NCBI GenBank assembly: GCA_019309245.1
Contig: JAFDGP010000191.1
Coordinates: 1-5,216, forward strand
Length of the DNA: 5,216 bases
Source of the DNA: Deltaproteobacteria bacterium
GTDB lineage: Bacteria > Desulfobacterota > Desulfobacteria > Desulfobacterales > C00003060
Direction: 5' to 3'
Shown here: piece by piece, positions 1-4,187 of the stretch
How positions within the stretch are numbered: position 1 is the stretch's first letter
Layout: the number at the start of each line of letters is the position of its first letter
The notes under the pieces: generated by a model
Told to the model about the DNA's origin: nothing
Database searches by the model: none
The model's input: only the letters and a program-made list of their open reading frames with translations
Position numbers and translations under genes: made by a program

Positions 1-52
1 TTGTCAGACTACGGTAAAAAAGATCATCATCCGCAACTAAAATTTTTGTCAT
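1..52 (-). CDS. Response regulator, N-terminal start only (partial, runs off the left edge)
   Basis: Reading leftward from the ATG at 52-50 gives MTKILVADDDLFYRSLT. This is the typical first beta strand and acidic pocket of a CheY-like receiver domain: hydrophobic ILVAD followed by the DDD cluster that binds Mg2+ near the phospho-acceptor Asp. Only 17 codons lie in the window, so the phospho-acceptor itself, any output domain and the partner kinase are not visible. A weak Shine-Dalgarno-like GAAG lies about 9 nt upstream of the ATG. The gene is preceded by a sigma54-type promoter at 112-130, which suggests control by an enhancer-binding protein. The receiver-domain call rests on the N-terminal motif alone but is quite characteristic. 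Confidence 0.8.
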   Translation of the reverse strand, partial: MTKILVADDDLFYRSLT

Positions 53-111
53 CTGTTTTCTTCAAGCTTTACAATCAAATTGTTATTTAACCTATCCTTG
101 GCTCTAAGGTC

Positions 112-130
112 TAGCAATACTTATGCCAGC
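112..130 (-). promoter_or_regulatory. Sigma54 (-24/-12) promoter for the response regulator gene
   Basis: On the minus strand the sequence reads CTGGCATAAGTATTGCTA. The GG doublet (127-126) and the GC doublet (115-114) are separated by exactly 10 nt, and CTGGCA and TTGCT match the RpoN consensus closely. The expected transcription start is near base 102, giving a leader of about 50 nt before the ATG at 52. Sigma54 promoters need an AAA+ activator. No obvious activator site was recognised, although the stretch up to 371 is long enough to hold one. Confidence 0.7.
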
Positions 131-242
131 AAACCAAAAAGGCGGCGCGTTTTGTTTTAACAATCTGTTTTTATTAATGTTTTGACCATACATCATGATT
201 GCAAAAGCATATTACATCAGACCTCGGATGACGTTGTTACCG

Positions 243-297
243 CCTTCAAGGAGGTATTTAAACCACCTATAAGTAGGTGTAAATGCCACCTTGAAGG
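243..297. repeat. Long imperfect hairpin, possible transposon end or REP-like element
   Basis: An 18-nt left arm (243-260) pairs with 280-297 at 16 of 18 positions; the exceptions are one A/A mismatch and one G/T. Inside it, CACCTA (264-269) pairs perfectly with TAGGTG (274-279) around the tetraloop TAAG. Only a 3-nt bulge (261-263) separates the two stems. CCACCT also occurs twice in direct orientation. There is no T tract on either side, so it is not an ordinary intrinsic terminator. It lies about 75 bp beyond the stop codon of the transposase gene, so it may be part of the element's left end or a barrier to read-through. Confidence 0.6.
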
Positions 298-371
298 ACG
301 TTCGGGTATACTGTTTCATAATCAAAACGGAACCTGCCTATGACCACAAATAACGGTTGGCATTCATATTG

Positions 372-2108
372 CTAAGCGGCCAATAATGCGACCAAACGGT
401 CGGGCAAATCCGGCCGCCGGATCAATTTTTTCACCTCGGGTGAGACCCTCTGCTGATCCCTTCTTTCCGCTTTCAGTTTCTCCGTTACCAGGCGAGAGTC
501 TATTTTTGCAAAGCGCTCTTCCAATGTGCCGCAGCCGTCGAGGATAATCTCAAGATACTCGGGGTTATCCAAATTTTTCACCAGCGGCGTATCGGCGAGG
601 ATTGTGCGCAGCGTTCGGTTCAGCGATATCGTGCCGCATCTTTTACGGCTGCAGCGCTTGATATCCCGAAAAAAGCGTTCCATCAGATTGTTCGTCCGCT
701 GGGGCTGGATCGTGACCGGCCCGTCTGGGGTAGCAACCGTGATCGGATCCGCAAAAAGCTTCTCCCAGTACTTGTCGATCTGTACGCGTATCTTTCGGTA
801 TTCTTTGGTCTCCGGGATCGTTTGGCGAAATTGTTTTACTTTCTTCGCAATACTTTTGATCTGCACATCCCGACCGTCGTCGTTCAGCCCTTTTTGACCC
901 CCCGGTGGCGCGATGGCCAAGGCTTGGCGCAACCTTTCAAAGACCTCTATCTTCTTTTCCATCCGGCGCGCCGTTTGGCTCAGTTGCTGGTCTTCCACAA
1001 TATGCATCAGCGGCCGCCAAAGCCGCGCAAGCTGCTTGCTGCGAATCAATTGTTTGTCGATCAAACCGTGCAAGACTTTCAACCTTTGGTAGAAGATTAA
1101 ATGCGGACGGTCAAAAGGAAAGCCGTAGCCATCAAGGCCGGAGGTGTCCAAGCACCAGTGAATCAGGGCGTAGGAGCCAAGCAGCGTCATGTTGGGCAAC
1201 ACCGCCGGATCGATGCGGCCGTGGTCCATGGCGGCAGCCAGACAGCGCTCGTCTTCACCGATGAGCTTCTTCAAGACTTTGATGCGCTGGCGCAGTACGG
1301 AGCGGATCTTGTGCTTCTTGAGCCGGTTGCGGATCAGAGCGTATTCTTTTTCGAACAAATCCTTGCCGATGTCGCGCAAAAAATGGAAGTGACAGATAAA
1401 ATCCCGGACCCCCGGGAACACCTCACCGATAGCCAACAACAGTCCACGGCCCATATCGTGCACCAGCGCCAGGGGATCGCCGTACTGGCGCTGGATGCGA
1501 CGCAAAAACGGCACCAGCATCGCAGCCTTTTCAGAGGGAAGCTTGATATTGTCCAAAACGATCCGGGCGATGCCGTCGATGCCGCTGAAAAGGTGCGGAC
1601 TGTCGGCCTCGCAGGTGCCGTCCAAGTGCAAAACGTAGCCGCCGCGCAATGCCATCGCCTGCTTGAGCCGTTTGCGGCTCTGACGGTGCGCCAGCGCCAG
1701 ATAGACGATGAACTTCTTGCCCAAATAGGAGATCTCGCCGACCGATATCGGCACGTTGTTTCGCTTGAGCGCCGCCACGATCTGCCGCTCGTTCAAGCCT
1801 TCGACAAACAGCGCACGGCCAATGTAAACCAGCACATCGTAACCGAAAGTGCACCGGTAGGGGGTCAGTGCACGTAGTTGTCGGCTGCTGATCAATTCCC
1901 CCGCACTGTCTTGGTAAATCGTCTCTTTTGCGTAGAAGAGGCCGATGGTCAGTGTGACGACAGTCTTTTTGCTGGTCTTGATCACCTTCAATCCCCCCGG
2001 GGAGCCTTCGCTGCAGGGGTCGAAGTCGATGGTCGGCTTTTCGGCAAATAGCTTGGCTGCGCGATGCTGCTCGTGAATCTTTTCGATGTAGTGGTTCATC
2101 CACGTCAC
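372..2108 (-). CDS. DDE (RNase H-fold, MULE-like) transposase, 578 aa
   Basis: Predicted to cut and join transposon ends. The catalytic triad can be read as D163 (HLDGT), D218 (VHDMGRG) and E477 (TNNLMERFFRD). A C-x2-H motif, C239 to H242 in CHFHF, follows the second Asp as in IS256/Mutator-like transposases. The interval between D218 and E477 is about 260 residues and rich in charged helices (about 250-450), which fits the all-alpha insertion of this fold. Residues about 85-140 look like a helical DNA-binding region. The C-terminal tail is basic. The start is GTG at 2108-2106, overlapping the upstream gene's TGA (2107-2105) as GTGA, so translation is probably coupled. An ATG at 2099 is an alternative start. 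The frame is intact, with no internal stop. The subfamily is unknown to me; transposase function is confident, active mobility is not. Confidence 0.85.
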   Translation of the reverse strand: MTWMNHYIEKIHEQHRAAKLFAEKPTIDFDPCSEGSPGGLKVIKTSKKTVVTLTIGLFYAKETIYQDSAGELISSRQLRALTPYRCTFGYDVLVYIGRALFVEGLNERQIVAALKRNNVPISVGEISYLGKKFIVYLALAHRQSRKRLKQAMALRGGYVLHLDGTCEADSPHLFSGIDGIARIVLDNIKLPSEKAAMLVPFLRRIQRQYGDPLALVHDMGRGLLLAIGEVFPGVRDFICHFHFLRDIGKDLFEKEYALIRNRLKKHKIRSVLRQRIKVLKKLIGEDERCLAAAMDHGRIDPAVLPNMTLLGSYALIHWCLDTSGLDGYGFPFDRPHLIFYQRLKVLHGLIDKQLIRSKQLARLWRPLMHIVEDQQLSQTARRMEKKIEVFERLRQALAIAPPGGQKGLNDDGRDVQIKSIAKKVKQFRQTIPETKEYRKIRVQIDKYWEKLFADPITVATPDGPVTIQPQRTNNLMERFFRDIKRCSRKRCGTISLNRTLRTILADTPLVKNLDNPEYLEIILDGCGTLEERFAKIDSRLVTEKLKAERRDQQRVSPEVKKLIRRPDLPDRLVALLAA

Positions 2109-2749
2109 GGCCGGGTATCCGCAGTTTTTTTTACCAAATCGTGCTGTTGCAAAAACGCCCGGATCGCCTCGGGCGCAACCGGACGCCCCTGCTGCGCGAC
2201 CCGTGCGGCCAGCGGTTCAATACCTATGCCGGGGCTTTTTACCAGCTCGACCAAAATCATCACCGCCTCTTGGTCGGTGGGCATGCCGGCACCCTTACGG
2301 CCGCCGACCCGCACGCGCTGCTGAAACGTATAAATGTCGGGCCGATCTGAAAAATAGATAAAACGCCCCTGGTGTTTTTCGCGTTTTACGCCGGTGACCT
2401 GCGCCATGCGCGAGATGAAAGAGCTGTTGGACGGCAAATCCACAAGCTGTGCGATCTCGACAGCGCTCAGGCCCCTGGCCGAGCCGGTGATCAGTGCCAA
2501 GATGGTTTTCTTCAAATTGCCGTGTGTGGAAAACAGCACCCGATGATAGCGCCACAGACCGTTGGCATCGAACACCGGAACCTCGGGCAGGGTGTAAAAA
2601 CGGCCGTTTTGGTTGATGCTGGTCAAGCTACGCCATGCTTTCAACCGCCGCCTGACGGTGATTGTCGAGCATTTGAACCACTGCATCAGCTGTTCGATCG
2701 TGGCGATCTTTTGCCGCCGCAAGCGCTCCCGGATCGATTTGTCATCCAT
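2105..2749 (-). CDS. Transposon-associated winged-helix/HTH protein, 214 aa
   Basis: A DNA-binding protein translated just ahead of the transposase and overlapping it by 4 nt. Residues about 13-45 (TIEQLMQWFKCSTITVRRRL) form a clear helix-turn-helix, followed by a wing-like NGRFYTLP. Residues about 79-135 look like a second winged helix (KKTILALI, LSAVEIAQLV, then REKHQGRFIYF as a wing). Residues about 157-205 may be a third helical HTH-like unit. No catalytic motif is seen. The ATG at 2749 is preceded by a strong GAGGTGG Shine-Dalgarno at about the right spacing. It could recognise the transposon ends for the transposase, or repress the operon through the inverted repeat at 2761-2805, or both; these roles are inferred from context. 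A plain cellular transcription factor is unlikely given the coupled transposase gene. Confidence 0.75.
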   Translation of the reverse strand: MDDKSIRERLRRQKIATIEQLMQWFKCSTITVRRRLKAWRSLTSINQNGRFYTLPEVPVFDANGLWRYHRVLFSTHGNLKKTILALITGSARGLSAVEIAQLVDLPSNSSFISRMAQVTGVKREKHQGRFIYFSDRPDIYTFQQRVRVGGRKGAGMPTDQEAVMILVELVKSPGIGIEPLAARVAQQGRPVAPEAIRAFLQQHDLVKKTADTRP

Positions 2750-2760
2750 GGTCCACCTCG

Positions 2761-2805
2761 TGATAATATATGCGCATTAGGGTCAATATTGCGCATATAT
2801 TATCA
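2761..2805. repeat. Perfect 16-bp inverted repeat upstream of the HTH gene (candidate operator)
   Basis: TGATAATATATGCGCA (2761-2776) is repeated exactly in reverse complement at 2790-2805 with a 13-nt spacer. One arm covers the predicted -10 box of the HTH-transposase promoter, and the other lies in its 5' leader just before the Shine-Dalgarno. Binding of a dimer or tetramer of the HTH protein would block the promoter, so autorepression is the simplest reading. It could equally be a binding site within the transposon end. Confidence 0.75.
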
Positions 2806-2826
2806 CTAAAACGGGCCCCGAGTCAA
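2799..2826 (-). promoter_or_regulatory. Promoter for the HTH-transposase operon
   Basis: On the minus strand TTGACT (2826-2821) is followed after 16 nt by GATAAT (2804-2799). These match the -35 box at 5 of 6 positions and the -10 box at 5 of 6. The transcription start would be near 2792, about 43 nt before the ATG at 2749. The -10 lies in the distal arm of the inverted repeat. The -35 overlaps the TGA stop of the rep-like ORF (2825-2823), so it may come from DNA outside the element. Confidence 0.55.
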
Positions 2827-3287
2827 TCCTTTTTATATTGATTATTCAGAAATATACGCCAAAATAAGCCGGAAAGCGCGGATCTTTCGCAATACGCATA
2901 CTTGTTCACAAATTCGCCGTTGGACCAAATCCAATAACGGTAAGGCTTCACGCAAATCCAACCGTCATTTGCGCACATAGGTCCAGGGATTTTTTTGTTC
3001 TTGGTAATTTCAAGGTACGCCTTTTCAGGATTTTCAAACCCCTTTGGATCCACAGTAAAAACCAACTGCCGAACCCTTCGAAAATCCCATTCTTTGAAGT
3101 ATCCAGCGAATTTTTTTATTGTCGTTTTCAAACTGCACTTCGGACACCATGATTTGTTACATTTGCATTTCACACCTTTGATAATGACCTTTTTTGAGCT
3201 TTGCGACGTTAAACCGTCATTATTTTCAAGTATAGGAAAGGACCCGGTGCCTTGGCCTGAATTGTTTTCCGGATGCAGGTTTTTCAT
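2823..3287 (-). CDS. Rolling-circle Rep-like protein, decayed or truncated (154 aa)
   Basis: The N-terminal two thirds resemble replication initiators of the Rep_1/HUH type. A Cys cluster CKCNKSWCPKC (C41, C43, C48, C51) suits a zinc-binding knuckle, and RRVRQLVFTVDPKGF (about 70-84) looks like motif I, the beta strand before the HUH motif. The usual next element, a His-x-His motif followed by a catalytic Tyr helix, is absent. After KKIPG (about 101) the sequence becomes unlike the family, although YRYWIW (about 116-121) may be a displaced later segment, which suggests an internal deletion. The ORF ends at the transposon boundary. The start ATG at 3287 directly follows a T7 tract, with TGGAGG 9 nt upstream as Shine-Dalgarno. 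It lies downstream of a CopG-like gene. It is probably non-functional for nicking. The Rep assignment comes from motif memory plus context. Confidence 0.55.
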   Translation of the reverse strand: MKNLHPENNSGQGTGSFPILENNDGLTSQSSKKVIIKGVKCKCNKSWCPKCSLKTTIKKFAGYFKEWDFRRVRQLVFTVDPKGFENPEKAYLEITKNKKIPGPMCANDGWICVKPYRYWIWSNGEFVNKYAYCERSALSGLFWRIFLNNQYKKD

Positions 3288-3320
3288 AAAAAAAGGCCTC
3301 CATTGTTTGTGGAGAGCCTT
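3288..3320 (-). terminator. Intrinsic terminator (attenuator) in the rep leader
   Basis: Reading on the minus strand, AAGGCTCTCCA pairs with TGGAGGCCTT around the 7-nt loop CAAACAA, with a single bulged T. The hairpin is followed by a run of seven T (3294-3288) and then at once by the rep ATG. This is a textbook intrinsic terminator placed where it would stop transcription just before rep. Its 3' arm contains the TGGAGG Shine-Dalgarno of rep, so folding would also hide the ribosome binding site. Confidence 0.75.
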
Positions 3321-3380
3321 CTTGACATCCCAGCTACGGAATGATAAATTTTTAACAGCTGGGAAGTCGTAAGGCTCCCC
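3311..3380 (-). promoter_or_regulatory. Antiterminator fold in the copG-rep leader
   Basis: On the minus strand GGGGAGCCTT (3380-3371) can pair over all ten positions (nine Watson-Crick, one G-T) with AAGGCTCTCC (3320-3311), the 5' arm of the rep terminator. A second stem is nested inside: CCCAGCT (minus strand, 3363-3357) pairs with AGCTGGG (3335-3329). The two folds are mutually exclusive with the terminator, as in known attenuators. The upstream partner lies within the region covered by the predicted antisense RNA, so antisense pairing would free the terminator arm and switch rep off. Confidence 0.65.
3322..3350 (+). promoter_or_regulatory. Antisense RNA promoter
   Basis: Consensus TTGACA (3322-3327) is followed after exactly 17 nt by TAAATT (3345-3350). 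An extended -10 TG (3342-3343) sits one base upstream of the hexamer. This is one of the best sigma70-like promoters in the window. It faces away from rep and into the copG-rep intergenic region, with a predicted start near A3357. Confidence 0.65.
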
Positions 3381-3436
3381 GGTTCCTCAAGCCAAGCACC
3401 CTGGTCCCTCAACCTTTCGTGCTTGGCTTTTTTATT
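3357..3436 (+). ncRNA. Predicted antisense (counter-transcribed) copy-control RNA, about 80 nt
   Basis: The RNA is bounded by the promoter at 3322-3350 and the intrinsic terminator at 3389-3433, and is complementary to the leader of the rep mRNA between copG and rep. It covers the upstream half of the antiterminator pair (3371-3380). In plasmids such as pMV158, pT181 and pIP501, short antisense RNAs from this position limit rep expression by blocking translation or by provoking premature termination. The layout here (CopG gene, antisense RNA, attenuator, rep) combines those features. Expression has not been shown. The end points are inferred from the promoter and T tract. Confidence 0.6.
3389..3433 (+). 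terminator. Terminator of the antisense RNA
   Basis: AAGCCAAGCAC (3389-3399) pairs perfectly with GTGCTTGGCTT (3419-3429), and the T run continues from 3428 to 3433 with TTTT after one A. The 19-nt loop holds a smaller GGT/ACC pairing. The T tract is on the plus strand, so it serves the antisense transcript. It finishes just before the stop codon of the CopG-like gene (3439-3437). Confidence 0.75.
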
Positions 3437-3685
3437 TTACAGGGGTTCCACCTTTTTCGATTTCACGCTTTTAGACCACTTTTCCAGCCATTCGGAAAGA
3501 TTCCTCATTAAAACCGAAAATTGCAGGATTCCGACTTTTTCAGTGGCTATCAATGTTTTGGATGTTTCATCCAGAATGTTGACCATAAGCCTGGTTCTGT
3601 CGATTCCCGCTTTTTCAGCGAGCGTGTCAATCCTCCCAAGCACTTCTGTTGGAATGTTTAATGATATTTTCTTTTGCTCGTACAT
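3437..3685 (-). CDS. CopG-like ribbon-helix-helix repressor, 82 aa
   Basis: A small DNA-binding protein, likely a plasmid copy-number repressor. Residues about 5-12 (KKISLNIP) form the DNA-contacting beta strand. They are followed by helix A (about 13-26, EVLGRIDTLAEKAG) and helix B (about 29-41, DRTRLMVNILDE), the standard ribbon-helix-helix order. The remaining about 40 residues form a helical, basic tail (SEWLEKWSKSVKSKK) that makes it longer than pMV158 CopG (45 aa). The ATG at 3685 has a strong GGGGGTGA Shine-Dalgarno 6 nt upstream. It is the first gene of a two-gene unit with the rep-like ORF, separated by 149 nt that hold the antisense RNA and attenuator. By analogy it would repress the promoter at 3710-3738. 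An antitoxin is an alternative reading, but no toxin gene is adjacent. Confidence 0.75.
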   Translation of the reverse strand: MYEQKKISLNIPTEVLGRIDTLAEKAGIDRTRLMVNILDETSKTLIATEKVGILQFSVLMRNLSEWLEKWSKSVKSKKVEPL

Positions 3686-3709
3686 ATTATATCACCCCCT
3701 TTGTATTGA

Positions 3710-3738
3710 TATATATATACCTGTATTCCATTTGTCAA
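3710..3738 (-). promoter_or_regulatory. Promoter of the copG-rep operon
   Basis: On the minus strand a consensus TTGACA (3738-3733) is followed by a TA-alternating tract. With a 17-nt spacer the -10 is TATATA (3715-3710); other registers of the same tract are possible. The tract TATATATATATC lies about 20-35 nt before the copG start and would be a natural operator for the ribbon-helix-helix protein. Confidence 0.6.
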
Positions 3739-3760
3739 GAAAAAAATTTCGGCTCAACGA

Positions 3761-3791
3761 AAAAAGCCCATCATAGGTAGATGGGCTTTTT
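3761..3791. terminator. Bidirectional intrinsic terminator
   Basis: AAAAAGCCCATC (3761-3772) pairs perfectly with GATGGGCTTTTT (3780-3791) around the 7-nt loop ATAGGTA. T runs occur in both directions, so it can stop transcripts from either side. It insulates the copG-rep promoter from the structured region to its right. Confidence 0.85.
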
Positions 3792-3835
3792 CTGGGGCAG
3801 GGGTTTTGGCTCTAAAGGACTCACCAAAGGCAGGG

Positions 3836-4014
3836 TTTTCCCTTTAGCCTTCTGCGCTCGTCCCCCGTCCCTTGCGGCTGATAGCTCCAAAGGCGGCTTT
3901 TAGTGTCAAGGGCAAGTTCCGCTTCGCTCCATCGCCTTCGGCGACCCTTGACACCGCCGCCTTTTCCGCTTTTGAATCAGCCGCGACGGGGGACGGCTCC
4001 GAAGGCAGGGAAAA
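3836..4014. repeat. Nested inverted-repeat structure, candidate replication origin (sso-like)
   Basis: About 180 nt fold back on themselves through a series of ordered arms. From outside in these are TTTTCCCT (3836-3843) with 4007-4014, GCCTTC (3847-3852) with 4001-4006, CGTCCCCCGTC (3859-3869) with 3985-3995, GCGGCTGAT (3874-3882) with 3976-3984, AAAGGCGGC (3889-3897) with 3956-3964, and GTGTCAAGGG (3903-3912) with 3945-3954. A small tip hairpin TCGCC-TTC-GGCGA lies at 3932-3944. Bulges are mostly on the left side. Such an extended imperfect hairpin next to a rolling-circle rep/copG module suits a single-strand origin, but it could also be a dispersed repeat or an attachment site. No nick-site consensus was recognised. 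The wider region 3792-4137 shows no convincing gene. Confidence 0.55.
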
Positions 4015-4137
4015 AGGGTAGGGGCCCTCAAATAAATGTTTAAAGCCAAGAGCAATGCACACGGCGGTTAGTTGACGATGTGTCATTCGTTTGTGTAACG
4101 TCTTTTCTGTAATTTCGTTTTGAGCTTTCCCGATGGA

Positions 4138-4187
4138 GGTGCACCCATCTCGGGGGATCCTTAAAAATCCCCCGAGATGGGTGCACC
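4138..4187. repeat. Perfect 21-bp inverted repeat with 8-nt loop ahead of the IS256-type gene
   Basis: The 21 bases 4138-4158 (starting GGTGCACCCATCTCGGGGG) are repeated without a mismatch in reverse complement at 4167-4187, and the loop is CCTTAAAA. No T run follows, so it is not a standard terminator. It lies 83 nt before the transposase ATG. It may contain the left terminal repeat of the insertion sequence, or protect the transposase from read-through transcription. The spacing also resembles two transposon ends placed back to back. Confidence 0.8.

Larger units (their letters stand above)
53..371. other. Intergenic region between the transposase and the response regulator
   Basis: These 319 bases contain no ORF that looks real on either strand. 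They hold the 5' leader and sigma54 promoter of the response regulator (112-130) and a long imperfect hairpin (243-297). The left boundary of the two-gene transposon must lie somewhere here, but I found no convincing terminal inverted repeat matching the right side. No continuation of the rep-like gene found on the far side of the transposon was seen here. Confidence 0.6.
372..2805 (-). mobile_element. Two-gene transposon-like unit (HTH protein plus DDE transposase), ends not resolved
   Basis: Two overlapping minus-strand genes share one promoter and form a GC-rich block that differs from the AT-richer DNA to its right. The coordinates given are the coding block plus the right-hand inverted repeat, not proven ends. 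The right end is probably at or just beyond 2805-2820, because the rep-like ORF begins to read at 2823. The left end lies in 300-371 or around the hairpin at 243-297. I could not identify matching terminal inverted repeats or a target duplication, so the element could be an IS with cryptic ends or an immobile remnant. I cannot assign a known IS family name with confidence. Confidence 0.5.

Noticed and set aside
97..112. Similarity between TTGGCTCTAAGGTCT near 98 and TTGGCTCTAAAGGACT near 3806 as possible flanking direct repeats of an integrated element
   Set aside because: Only about ten bases match without a gap and the flanks diverge at once. This is too weak to call an attachment site or target duplication.
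317..336. Resemblance of ATAATCAAAACGG to ATTATCACTAAAACGG (from about 2798) as transposon termini
   Set aside because: The similarity is in direct, not inverted, orientation and imperfect, so it does not support terminal inverted repeats.
1101..1877. 258-aa plus-strand ORF
   Set aside because: It is antisense to the clearly conserved DDE transposase. Its composition reflects the opposite strand and no domain is visible.
1531..2103. 190-aa minus-strand ORF in another frame of the transposase gene
   Set aside because: It is an Arg-rich shifted reading of the GC-rich transposase, with no ribosome binding site or motif of its own.
3423..3776. 117-aa plus-strand ORF over the CopG-like gene
   Set aside because: It is antisense to the ribbon-helix-helix gene, starts inside the antisense-RNA terminator and runs up to the bidirectional terminator stem. 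It has no credible ribosome binding site.
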